A stretch of 64,000 nucleotides of DNA from Paracoccus aestuarii (GTDB lineage: Bacteria > Pseudomonadota > Alphaproteobacteria > Rhodobacterales > Rhodobacteraceae), in contig NZ_CP067169.1 in assembly GCF_028553885.1 (NCBI RefSeq), positions 1,879,501 through 1,943,500 on the forward strand, read 5' to 3'. A model generated the notes under the pieces. The model was given only the letters and a program-made list of their open reading frames with translations, had not been told where the DNA came from and ran no database searches. This document shows positions 34,318 to 42,113 of this stretch, piece by piece; position 1 is the first letter of the stretch, and each line of letters starts with the position of its first letter. Both the position numbers and the translations under genes were made by a program.

Positions 34318-35612
34318 TCGCCTCGATCCGCGGGCGGCTGCTGGCCTTGGCGCTGGTCTGGGTGACGGCGGCGCTGCTGGGGGCGTTCCTGGTCATCGCC
34401 GGGCTGCTGCGCGATTTCGTGACCGACCGCTTCGACGCCGAGACCCAGGCCATCGCCGACAGCCTGATCGGCCAGGTCGAGGTCGTGGCGGGCCGCGTCC
34501 AACTGGATGCCCGGCCGCTGGACGTGCGCTTCTCGCTGCCTCTATCTGGGTGGTATTGGCAGGTCGCGGCGGATGGCCTGCCGGTGGCGCGGTCGGGATC
34601 GCTGCTGGATGCGCGGCTGACGGGGCCGGAGGGCGACCTGACCGGCGCGCCGGGGCGCGATGCGGATGGTCAGGCGCTGCGCATCCTGCGGCGCGAGCTG
34701 ACCGTCCCCGACAGCGACGCCCCCATCGCCATCACCGTGACCGCGCCCGACGCCCAGATCGCCGCGGCCCTGGCCAAGGTCACCCGACCCTTGGCCGTGG
34801 CGCTGCTGGTCCTGGGGCTGGGGCTGGCTGCGGCCAGCGTGGTGCAGGTGACGGCGGGGCTGCGCAGCCTGGACCGGCTGCGCGCCGATCTGGGCCGGGT
34901 GCGCGACGGCGCCTCGGACCGGCTGGCGCGGCCCGACGTGACCGAGCTGCGCCCCTTGGCGGCCGAGATCAACGCGGCCTTGGACCAGAATGCCGACCTG
35001 CTGGCCCGGTCGCGCCAGCATCTGGGCAACCTGGCCCATTCCCTGCGCACCCCCCTGTCGGCATTGGCCAACGAGATGCCGCCCGATCATCAGGGCCAGG
35101 CGCTGATCGCGCGGATGGACCGGCTGATCGGCTGGCACCTGCGCCGCGCGCGGCAGGCGGGGCCGGGGCGGCTTGGCCTGCGCACCCCCGTCGCGCCGGT
35201 GCTGGATGACATCCTGCTGGTGCTGCGCTGGCCCTTGGCCGATCGCGGCATGACGGCGCTGGTCGACTGCCCCCCCGACCTGGCCTTTGCCGGCGAACGC
35301 CAGGACCTGGAGGAGATGGTCGGCAACCTGTCGGAAAACGCCGCCAAGTTCGGCCGCAGCCGCATCGCCCTGACCGCCCGGCGCGCGGGCCGCCGCCTGA
35401 TCCTGCGGATCGAGGATGACGGGCCGGGCCTGTCCCCCGACCAGGTGCCGCAGGCCCTGCGCCGCGGCGCGCGGCTGGACGAGCTGGGGCCCCCCGGCGC
35501 GGGTCTGGGCCTGGCCATCGTCGCCGATCTGGCGGCGCTGCATGGCGGCGATCTGCGGCTGGAACGGTCCGATCTGGGCGGGCTTGCCGCCGTTCTGGAC
35601 CTGCCTGCCTGA
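34314..35612 (+). CDS. Sensor histidine kinase paired with the OmpR-type regulator
   Basis: The 432-residue protein has an N-terminal membrane helix (about 10-30), a periplasmic domain of about 125 residues, a second helix and a HAMP-like linker. The H-box is NLAHSLRTPLSALANEM, with N-box NLSENAAKF, DDGPGLSPDQ and GAGLGLAIVADLAALHGG completing the kinase core. Coupled to the regulator by an ATGA overlap. With the PepSY protein it forms a three-gene envelope-sensing unit. The signal is unknown. Confidence 0.93.
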   Translation: MIASIRGRLLALALVWVTAALLGAFLVIAGLLRDFVTDRFDAETQAIADSLIGQVEVVAGRVQLDARPLDVRFSLPLSGWYWQVAADGLPVARSGSLLDARLTGPEGDLTGAPGRDADGQALRILRRELTVPDSDAPIAITVTAPDAQIAAALAKVTRPLAVALLVLGLGLAAASVVQVTAGLRSLDRLRADLGRVRDGASDRLARPDVTELRPLAAEINAALDQNADLLARSRQHLGNLAHSLRTPLSALANEMPPDHQGQALIARMDRLIGWHLRRARQAGPGRLGLRTPVAPVLDDILLVLRWPLADRGMTALVDCPPDLAFAGERQDLEEMVGNLSENAAKFGRSRIALTARRAGRRLILRIEDDGPGLSPDQVPQALRRGARLDELGPPGAGLGLAIVADLAALHGGDLRLERSDLGGLAAVLDLPA

Positions 35613-35639
35613 AATATTCGCAAACTTCCCCCGCCGATA

Positions 35640-35657
35640 TTTTACCATTTGATAAAA
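35640..35657. promoter_or_regulatory. RutR-like palindrome upstream of preT (site 1)
   Basis: TTTTACCATTTGATAAAA is an inverted repeat with a single mismatched pair. Its inner 16 bases match 11 of 14 informative positions of the E. coli RutR consensus TTGACCA-NN-TGGTCAA. RutR senses uracil, and the downstream genes degrade uracil and thymine. Identity of the binding protein is inferred. Confidence 0.5.
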
Positions 35658-35680
35658 AAACGGACCTGTGCCAGCCTGAT

Positions 35681-35696
35681 CTGACCAACAGGTGAG
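35681..35696. promoter_or_regulatory. RutR-like palindrome upstream of preT (site 2)
   Basis: CTGACCAACAGGTGAG matches about 10 of 14 informative positions of TTGACCA-NN-TGGTCAA and lies immediately before the ribosome-binding site of preT (AGGAGA, 35698-35703). Together with site 1, 40 bases upstream (about four helical turns), it could allow cooperative repression. Weaker than site 1. Confidence 0.35.
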
Positions 35697-35709
35697 CCAG
35701 GAGACACAA

Positions 35710-37065
35710 ATGTCCCAAGCAAGACTGACGCCCGGCGTCGTGCCGGGGCGTCTGACCCCCGACCAGCTGGCCGCGAATTTCGTCGATGTCGCGCCCCCCC
35801 TGACCGATCACGAGGCGCGGGTGGCGGCGGATCGCTGCTATTTCTGCCATGACGCGCCCTGCATCACGGCCTGCCCGACCAGCATCGACATCCCGCTGTT
35901 CATCCGCCAGATCGGCACCGGCACCCCGGATGCGGCGGCGATGACGATCTTTCACGCCAATATCCTGGGCGGCATGTGCGCCCGGGTCTGCCCGACCGAA
36001 CAGCTTTGCGAAGGGGCCTGCGTGCGCATGGATGCCGAGGGCCAGCCGGTCGAGATCGGCGCCCTGCAACGCTATGCCACCGACGGGCTGATGGCCCAAG
36101 GGACGCATCCCTTCCGCCGCGCCGCCCCAACGGGCAAGCGCGTGGCGGTTGTCGGCGCGGGCCCCGCGGGCCTGGCCTGCGCGCATCGTCTGGCCGCCAA
36201 GGGCCATGACGTGGTGATCTTCGAGGCGCGGCCCAAGCCGGGGGGCCTGAACGAATACGGTATCGCCAGCTACAAGGCGGTGGACGGCTTCGCCCAGGCC
36301 GAGGTCGAATGGCTGATGGGCATCGGCGGGATCGAGCTGCGCCACGACCAGGCGATCGGCCGCGACATCACCCTGCCCGCGCTGCAGGCGGAATACGATG
36401 CGGTGTTTCTCGGGATGGGTCTGGGCGGCGTGAACGCCCTGCGCGCCGAGGGCGAGGACCGCCAGCACGTCACCGATGCGGTCAGCTTCATCCGCGATCT
36501 GCGCCAGGCCGATGATCTGGGCACCCTGCCCGTCGGTCGCGACGTGGTGGTGATCGGCGGCGGCATGACCGCCGTGGATGCCGCCGTGCAGGCCCGCCTG
36601 CTGGGCGCGGAAAACGTCGCCATCGTCTATCGCCGCGACCAGGACCGCATGGGCGCCAGCCGCCACGAACAGGACCACGCGACCGCCAGCGGCGTGCGGA
36701 TCATCTGCAACGCCGCCCCCGTCGCCGTCCATGGCAACGGTGCCGTGGCCGAGGTCGAATTCGCCTATACCCGCGCCGAACCGGACGGGCTGGTCCTGAC
36801 CGAGGACCGGTTCCGCCTGAAGGCCGATCAGGTCTTCCGCGCCATCGGCCAGCGGCTGGAGGGCGCGCCCGAGGGGCTGGATCTGGCGGGCGGCAAGATC
36901 CTGGTCACGGGACCGGGCCGCACGACGCTGGACGGGGTCTGGGCCGGGGGCGATTGCGCATCCGGCGGCGACGACCTCACCGTGACCGCAGTGGCCGAAG
37001 GCCGCGACGCGGCAGAAGACATCGACGCCCGGCTGACCGGACGTCCCGTCGAAATCCCCGGCTGA
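35710..37065 (+). CDS. preT: Dihydropyrimidine dehydrogenase (NAD+) subunit PreT
   Basis: I chose the ATG at 35710 seven bases after AGGAGA; an in-frame GTG at 35692 is less likely. The 451-residue protein has an N-terminal iron-sulfur region (CYFCHDAPCITACPTSID and GGMCARVCPTEQLCEGACV). An FAD site GAGPAGLACAHRLA and an NAD site GGGMTAVDAAVQARLLGA follow. It is the diaphorase-like subunit that passes electrons between NAD(H) and PreA for reduction of uracil and thymine. The preA gene follows after 12 bases. Confidence 0.95.
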   Translation: MSQARLTPGVVPGRLTPDQLAANFVDVAPPLTDHEARVAADRCYFCHDAPCITACPTSIDIPLFIRQIGTGTPDAAAMTIFHANILGGMCARVCPTEQLCEGACVRMDAEGQPVEIGALQRYATDGLMAQGTHPFRRAAPTGKRVAVVGAGPAGLACAHRLAAKGHDVVIFEARPKPGGLNEYGIASYKAVDGFAQAEVEWLMGIGGIELRHDQAIGRDITLPALQAEYDAVFLGMGLGGVNALRAEGEDRQHVTDAVSFIRDLRQADDLGTLPVGRDVVVIGGGMTAVDAAVQARLLGAENVAIVYRRDQDRMGASRHEQDHATASGVRIICNAAPVAVHGNGAVAEVEFAYTRAEPDGLVLTEDRFRLKADQVFRAIGQRLEGAPEGLDLAGGKILVTGPGRTTLDGVWAGGDCASGGDDLTVTAVAEGRDAAEDIDARLTGRPVEIPG

Positions 37066-37077
37066 GGACGCGAGATC

Positions 37078-38376
37078 ATGGCAGACCTGCGCAGCAATTT
37101 CATCGGGATCAAGTCCCCGAACCCCTTCTGGCTGGCCTCGGCCCCGCCGACCGACAAGGAATACAACGTCCGCCGCGCCTTCCAGGCCGGTTGGGGCGGC
37201 GTGGTGTGGAAGACCCTAGGCTCGGAAGGCCCGCCCGTCGTCAACGTCAACGGCCCCCGCTATGGCGTAATCCATGGCGCCGACCGCCGCGTGTTGGGCA
37301 TCAACAACATCGAGCTGATCACCGACCGCCCGCTGGAGGTGAACCTGCGCGAGATCAAGTCGGTCAAGCGCGATTATCCCGACCGCGCGCTGATCATCAG
37401 CCTGATGGTCCCCTGCGACGAGGACAGCTGGAAGGACATCCTGGCCCGGATCGAGGATACCGGCGCCGACGGGGTCGAGCTGAACTTCGGCTGCCCGCAT
37501 GGCATGGCCGAACGCGGCATGGGATCGGCCGTGGGCCAGGTGCCCGACTATATCGAGATGGTCACCCGGTGGGTGAAAAAGCACTCGCGCATGCCCTGCA
37601 TCGTCAAGCTGACGCCCAACATCACCGATGTCCGCAAACCCGCCGAGGCGGCGAAACGCGGCGGCGCGGATGCGGTCAGCCTGATCAACACGATCAACTC
37701 GATCACCTCGGTCGATCTGGACCTCTTCGCGCCCCAGCCCACCATCGACGGCAAGGGCAGTCATGGCGGCTATTGCGGCCCGGCGGTCAAGCCCATCGCC
37801 CTGAACATGGTGGCCGAGATCGCCCGGTCCCCCGAGACGCGCGGCATCCCCATAAGCGGCATCGGCGGCGTCACCACCTGGCGCGACGCGGCCGAGTTCA
37901 TGGCGCTCGGCGCGGGCAATGTGCAGGTCTGCACGGCGGCGATGACCTATGGCTTCAAGGTCGTGCAGGAGATGATCACCGGCCTGCATGACTATCTGGA
38001 CAGCCATGACATGGCCCTGTCGGAGCTGATCGGCCGCGCGGTCCCCAACGTCAAGGACTGGCAGGAGCTGAACCTGAACTATGTCACCAAGGCGGTGATC
38101 GACCAGGATGCCTGCATCGGCTGCGGCCGCTGCTATGCCGCCTGCGAGGATACCAGCCACCAAGCGATCGCCATGAATCCCGGCCGCGTCTTCGAGGTGA
38201 TCGAGGAGGAATGCGTCGCCTGCAACCTCTGCGTCGATGTCTGCCCGGTCGAGGATTGCATCACCATGCGCGAGCTGGAGCTGGGCGAGATCGACAAGCG
38301 CACCGGCATCCCGCGCGGCGACTATGCGAACTGGACCAGCCATCCCAACAACCCGATGGCCCGCGCCGCCGAATAA
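37078..38376 (+). CDS. preA: Dihydropyrimidine dehydrogenase (NAD+) catalytic subunit PreA
   Basis: The 432-residue protein has a dihydroorotate-dehydrogenase-type FMN barrel (FIGIKSPNPFWLASAPPTDK, NFGCPHGMAERGMGSA, CIVKLTPNITD, SGIGGVTTWRDAAEF). It ends in two 4Fe-4S ferredoxin motifs (CIGCGRCYAAC and CVACNLCVDVCP). It reduces uracil or thymine to the dihydro form. In many relatives dihydropyrimidinase and beta-ureidopropionase genes are next to it; here the IS graveyard begins about 130 bases after its stop. Confidence 0.96.
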   Translation: MADLRSNFIGIKSPNPFWLASAPPTDKEYNVRRAFQAGWGGVVWKTLGSEGPPVVNVNGPRYGVIHGADRRVLGINNIELITDRPLEVNLREIKSVKRDYPDRALIISLMVPCDEDSWKDILARIEDTGADGVELNFGCPHGMAERGMGSAVGQVPDYIEMVTRWVKKHSRMPCIVKLTPNITDVRKPAEAAKRGGADAVSLINTINSITSVDLDLFAPQPTIDGKGSHGGYCGPAVKPIALNMVAEIARSPETRGIPISGIGGVTTWRDAAEFMALGAGNVQVCTAAMTYGFKVVQEMITGLHDYLDSHDMALSELIGRAVPNVKDWQELNLNYVTKAVIDQDACIGCGRCYAACEDTSHQAIAMNPGRVFEVIEEECVACNLCVDVCPVEDCITMRELELGEIDKRTGIPRGDYANWTSHPNNPMARAAE

Positions 38377-38380
38377 AGGA

Positions 38381-38409
38381 ACTGGGGGCACCATCATGCT
38401 GCCCCCAGT
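38381..38409 (+). terminator. Strong hairpin after preA
   Basis: ACTGGGGGCA and TGCCCCCAGT form a perfect ten-pair stem with a nine-base loop, four bases past the preA stop. CCGGAAGTTCTGTTC follows, so the thymine tract is poor. It is well placed to end the preTA transcript and survived the neighbouring IS insertions. Confidence 0.6.
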
Positions 38410-38506
38410 CCGGAAGTTCTGTTCGAGTATTGGTACTATCGCCAGCTTTATTTCACCAATCACGTGAGGGATTCATTCCGAGTCTTTAGGGTGGTAGCTG
38501 GGATGC

Positions 38507-39460
38507 ATGAGCGGACCGACACCCCCGATCTACCGAACCAGGAACTGGCCGGCCTATGACAAGGTGCTCAAGCGCCGGGGTTCGCTGACGATCTTGTTTG
38601 ACCCCGAAATGAGCTGGGATGCCGCGCCGACAGCCAGGTGTGGCCCACAGCAGACCTACAGCGATGCCGCTATCCAGACATGTCTTTCATGAAGGTTCTG
38701 TTCGGCATGGCGCTCCGGCAGACGGCCGGGTTCGTTGAGAGCCTGCTGCGGCTGGTTGGCCTCGACTGGTCGGCGCCCGACTTCAGCACGCTGTCCCGCC
38801 GTCAGAAGACCCTTGGCCATCACCATCCCCATCGAGGGTCGAGGGGCCCGCTGCACCTGCTCATCGTAAGCGGCGTCTGAACCCCACGTTGTGTGGCTGA
38901 CGCGCTGCTGCGAAGTCCTTTTCATCGGCTGATGCCCGCGCAACTGCGGGTCATCGTGACCGTGCGCCCAAAATATGCGTGCCGCAGGTGTGCAGAGGGC
39001 GTGACCCAGGCACCGGCACCCGCACACCTGATCGATGGCGGCCTACCCACTGAGGGCGCCTTGGCGCATGTGCTGGTCAGCAAATACGCGGATCGGCTCG
39101 GTGACCGCCGACGGCGCCTACGACACCCGTAAGTGCCACGTTGCCATCGCAGTCCGCGGCGCTCACGCTGTGATCCCGCCCCGCAAGAACGCCAAGCCAT
39201 GGAAGACTGTCACCGCAGGTGCCATCGCCCGAAACGAGGCCCTGCGCGCCGCGAATTACCTCGGCCCGGCCCTCTGGCGACGATGGATCAGATATCACCG
39301 CAGGAGCCGCATCGAGACGAAGATGCATTGCGTGAAACTGCTGGGGCAGCGGCTCATGGCGCGGGACTTCGACCGACAGGTCGCCGTGATCCAGGTCCTC
39401 ATCGTGGTCCTGACCAACTACACTGCGCTCGGAATACCCGTCACGGAAGCTGTGGGATAA
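38507..39460 (+). pseudogene. IS5 family transposase, frameshifted and internally replaced
   Basis: Residues typical of an IS5 transposase appear in pieces. They are MSGPTPPIYRTRNWPAYDKVLKRRG to IQTCLS (38507-38692), MKVLFGMALRQTAGFVESLLRLVGLDWS to GPLHLL (to about 38865, shifted frame), and SVTADGAYDTRKCHVAIAVRG to TALGIPVTEAVG (about 39095-39457). The stretch with the first catalytic Asp and about 60 residues after it is missing, and an IS66 fragment takes its place. It cannot encode an active transposase. Confidence 0.85.
38893..39090 (+). pseudogene. IS66 family transposase fragment (zinc-finger region) inside the IS5 remnant
   Basis: The frame 38893-39132 reads MPAQLRVIVTVRPKYACRRC and then AEGVTQAPAPAHLIDGGLPTEGALAHVLVSKYADRL. 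This matches the zf-IS66 region and the start of the DDE domain of IS66 TnpC proteins. It is bracketed by IS5 sequence in both directions: the IS66 match ends at about 39090 in GCGGATCGGCTCGGTGACCGCC, where IS5 sequence resumes in another frame. No other IS66 genes (tnpA, tnpB) are seen. Confidence 0.75.
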
Positions 39461-39594
39461 GTCCGTCCGAGAAAAGGGAAACATCGGCGTTCAGCCGATT
39501 CGTGCAACAAATTCACTCATTCAGCGCCTCGACGCAGAGGTCGGCAACCAGCGTGTCGGAGATCCGTCATGCTCTATACATCCCGGTAACCTGG

Positions 39595-39710
39595 TCTTCT
39601 CAAGGTCCGATGCCTTGCGACCGCGCTCGAAGTCACTGGACGGGCTAACCACGGTGCTGTCGATCATTTGCAGGACATGAGGCACCGCCCCGCTTTCAAA
39701 GGTGGCTACG
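39595..39710 (-). pseudogene. Possible second IS5-type transposase scrap
   Basis: The minus strand encodes SGAVPHVLQMIDSTVVSPSSDF, in which VLQMIDSTVV resembles the first catalytic Asp block of another IS5 subgroup (the IS427 type). Flanking sequence gives no further clear match. It may be a fragment of a third element wedged between the IS5 and IS3 remnants. Confidence 0.3.
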
Positions 39711-39760
39711 CAAATCTGAACATCCGGGATAAGTGGATTTTCCGCGTATGAGCCGGGCCT

Positions 39761-39785
39761 GAAATTGATCCAGTGGATCAATTTC
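39761..39785. repeat. Long palindrome at the left side of the IS3 remnant
   Basis: GAAATTGATCCA-G-TGGATCAATTTC has perfect 12-base arms around one central base, and two further C-G pairs extend it after one mismatch. A second palindrome, GCAGCATGATGCTGC, follows at 39797-39811, just before the start of orfA. They lie in the leader of the IS3-type transposase and could act in its expression or transposition. Confidence 0.7.
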
Positions 39786-39826
39786 CGGGCGATTGGGCAG
39801 CATGATGCTGCAAGCGAGGAAAAAAC

Positions 39827-40110
39827 GTGACAAGACGACCGCGCTGGAACCACCGCCCGGCATTCAAGGCGAAAGTGGCTATAGCCGCGATCAAGGGGGA
39901 AAAGACCATGATCGAGCTGGCGCAGGATTTCGACGTTTAGCCGAACCAGATCAAGCAGTGGCGCGATCAGCTGCTTGAGGGGGCGACCGGAGTATTCGGT
40001 GAAGCCGCGAAAGCTGAGCCAGAACCGATCGTCGATGTGAAGACCCCACATGCGAAAATCGGAGAGCTGACGCTGGAGAACGATTTTTTGTCCGGCGCTC
40101 GACGAACTGT
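39827..40110 (+). pseudogene. IS3 family transposase OrfA, with internal amber codon
   Basis: The frame from GTG 39827 reads TRRPRWNHRPAFKAKVAIAA, then KGEKTMIELAQDFDV, a TAG stop at 39938-39940, and PNQIKQWRDQLLEGATGVFG to IGELTLENDFLSGA. This is the helix-turn-helix OrfA of an IS3 element. The stop falls within the DNA-binding region, so no functional OrfA can be made. Confidence 0.85.
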
Positions 40111-41050
40111 GCGGTGAACGCCATTGTTTCGAGAGAACCGTACACGGGCTTGTTGCCAACCGCAAAAAGATGATCGATCCGGCTGCAAAGCTGAGCGTCA
40201 GCCGCCAGGCCATCGTGCTGGGGACTAGCCGGAGCAGCGTGTATTACAAGCCCCGCCCGGTGTCGGATGCCGACTTAAATCTGATGCACCGCGTCGACAA
40301 GCTGCACATGGAGTCTCCGTTCGCGGGCAGTCGGATGCTGCAAGGCCTGCTGGTCTAGGAAGGGTTCACGGTCGGGCGGCTGCATGTTGCTACACTGATG
40401 AAGCGGATTGGGATCGAGGCGCTCTATCGCAAGCCGAACACTTCAAAGCCGGCACCGGGGCACAAGATCTACCCCTATCTGCTCAGGAGGCTGCCGATCA
40501 CCTGGCCCAACCAGGTCTGGGCGATGGACATCACCTACATCCCCATGGCGCGTGAATTCATTTACCTCCCTGCCGTGCTCGACTGGTTCACCCGGCGCGT
40601 CCTGGCCTGGCGGGTGTCGATCACGCTCGAGGCTGAATTTTGCATAGAAGCCGTTGAAGAGGCTCTGGCGCATCATGGCACACCCGAGATCTTGAACACG
40701 GAGCATGGTCGCGCCATCGGTCCGAGCGGCCATGCGACGTCAGGGCAGCCAGTTCACGTCCATTGACTTCATCACGGTACTGGCCACGCTCAAGATCAAG
40801 GTCAGCGTGGATGGCAGGTGGTCGGCGTATACGCCGACGGCATGACAACGCTTTCGTCAAGCGCCTCTGGCGAACCATCGGATACGAGGAGGTCTACCTG
40901 CGGGCCTATACCAGGTTGTCCGAGGCTCGAGCCAGCATTGGAAAATACCTCGGCTTCTATAACAGCCGACGCCCACACTCATCACTTGAAGGGAAAACGC
41001 TCGATCAGGCTTACTTCAGCCAGCCCATGCCCGAGGCGGTAGCGGCATAA
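40111..41050 (+). pseudogene. IS3 family transposase OrfB, multiply disrupted
   Basis: OrfB similarity starts at MIDPAAKLSVSRQAIVLG (from 40170) and runs to GSRMLQGLLV, where a TAG interrupts (40356-40358). It resumes with EGFTVGRLHVATLMKRIGIEALYRKPN and the rve core WAMDITYIPMAREFIYLPAVLDWFTR. At about 40710 the frame shifts; the second catalytic Asp region reads LNTEHGR rather than NTDQGSQ. Further shifts lead to AFVKRLWRTIGYEEVYLRAY, RPHSSLEGKTLDQAYF and a stop at 41050. AAGTGGATT (39731-39739) and AATCCACTT (41061-41069) bracket the remnant as an inverted pair. Confidence 0.88.
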
Positions 41051-41459
41051 ACGAGGCGGCAATCCACTTGGAAGACGCCCGGAACCTATTGAGACAAACC
41101 GAACCACCTCTGAACTCTTCCGACAGATCGCGCCGAAGAGAGCCTCCGCGCGTGCGGCAAGGCCAGGAACCAATGCAGGCTAATGCTCCACTGCGGAGAA
41201 TCCCGTGATGAACAAGGTAATGGTTGCTCGATTAGCGCTAGTTCGGGGCGTGGACTCTCTGGAGGAAACGCTCAAAACGCCCATTCTTCGTCCAACATCA
41301 GGTCTCGTGTCCCACTCGCCTCCAGTTCAAATACCAGCTTGAACGAAACTTGCCACGCAGTGTGAATCCTTTGTGTCAACACACCCTTCAAACCTCAGTA
41401 GACAAAAACATGGACCACACTGGGAGGAGATAGTTCGATATCATAAAAAGCAAGAACGC
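41051..41459. other. Non-coding stretch between IS3 remnant and tRNA-Pro
   Basis: About 410 bases of lower GC than the rest. GACAAACCGAACCACCTCTG near 41093-41112 resembles the right end of an IS407-type IS3 element. The remaining 300 bases contain only short frames without recognisable protein features, and no hairpin or repeat that I can support. It is probably degraded mobile or island DNA. Confidence 0.5.
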
Positions 41460-41536
41460 TGGTCGGAGTGGAGGGATTCGAACCCCCGACATCCTGGTCC
41501 CAAACCAGGCGCGCTACCAGACTGCGCTACACTCCG
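41460..41536 (-). tRNA. tRNA-Pro (anticodon UGG)
   Basis: The minus strand folds as a cloverleaf. The acceptor is CGGAGTG/CACTCCG, the D arm GCGC..GCGC, the anticodon arm CCTGG-TTTGGGA-CCAGG with anticodon TGG, and the T arm GGGGG-TTCGAAT-CCCTC. Discriminator A and an encoded CCA follow. Total 77 bases. Its 3' end faces the IS graveyard, the usual side for integrated islands. Confidence 0.97.
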
Positions 41537-41600
41537 CCATGGATCGCCAATGGACGTCCTGCCGCCTGCCATACCCGATGGGACAGGGGGCGAAAAGACC

Positions 41601-42113
41601 CTATTCGCAGGGCCAGGCCGCAATCCCGGGGTCGATGGCGGGATGGGCCAGCACCTGGCCGGGCCGCAGGCCGAGCCGCGCGGCCTCGCCGCCCGCGATC
41701 TCCAGCACGAACAGGCGTGCGGGATCGGGGTCGTCGGGCAGCGCGCCGGGGATCGGCGTCTCGTCCAGGGGGCGGGCATTGGGGTGGATGTGGCGGATCT
41801 CGCCCCGCGCATCCATGAAGATCATGTCCAGCGGGATCAGCGTGTTGCGCATCCAGAAGCTGACCTGCTGCGGGCGCGGATAGACGAAGAGCATCCCCTG
41901 CCCCGCAGGCAGGTCGCGGCGGAACATCAGGCCCCGCGCGCGCGTCTCGTCGGTATCGGCGACCTCGATGGCGAAGACCAGGGCGCGGTCGGGCTGGGTG
42001 CGGATCAGCGCGGCATCGGCGCGGCATTCGGCGGCATCAACGGCCGGGCCCGGGGTCTGGGCCGATACGGGCGCCGCAAGCAGCGCCAAGGCCAGAAGGC
42101 TATTCCGCCACAT
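41601..42113 (-). CDS. DUF192 family secreted protein
   Basis: The 170-residue protein has a signal peptide (MWRNSLLALALLAAPVSAQ) and a DUF192 domain (ETRARGLMFRRDLPAGQGMLFVYPRPQQVSFWMRNTLIPLDMIFMDARGEI). The family is compact and beta-rich, and its function is not established. The gene starts 14 bases inside the end of the cold-shock protein gene, so the two are translationally linked. This pairing also occurs in other Rhodobacterales, to my recollection. Confidence 0.92.
   Translation of the reverse strand: MWRNSLLALALLAAPVSAQTPGPAVDAAECRADAALIRTQPDRALVFAIEVADTDETRARGLMFRRDLPAGQGMLFVYPRPQQVSFWMRNTLIPLDMIFMDARGEIRHIHPNARPLDETPIPGALPDDPDPARLFVLEIAGGEAARLGLRPGQVLAHPAIDPGIAAWPCE

Noticed and set aside
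38466-38474. GAGGGATTC also occurs in tRNA-Pro (41471-41479), suggesting a possible attachment-site duplication.
   Set aside because: Only nine bases match, they lie in the T-loop part rather than at the tRNA 3' end, and the copy coincides with the left margin of the IS5 remnant. No integrase gene is present.
39521-40213. A 230-codon minus-strand frame across the IS remnants.
   Set aside because: Most of it is antisense of the IS3 OrfA region. Only a short VLQMIDSTVV stretch resembles a transposase, which is listed separately with low confidence.
41183-41365. A 60-codon frame in the non-coding stretch before tRNA-Pro.
   Set aside because: No recognisable motif, Ser-rich low-complexity translation, no good ribosome-binding site, and it lies in degraded mobile DNA.
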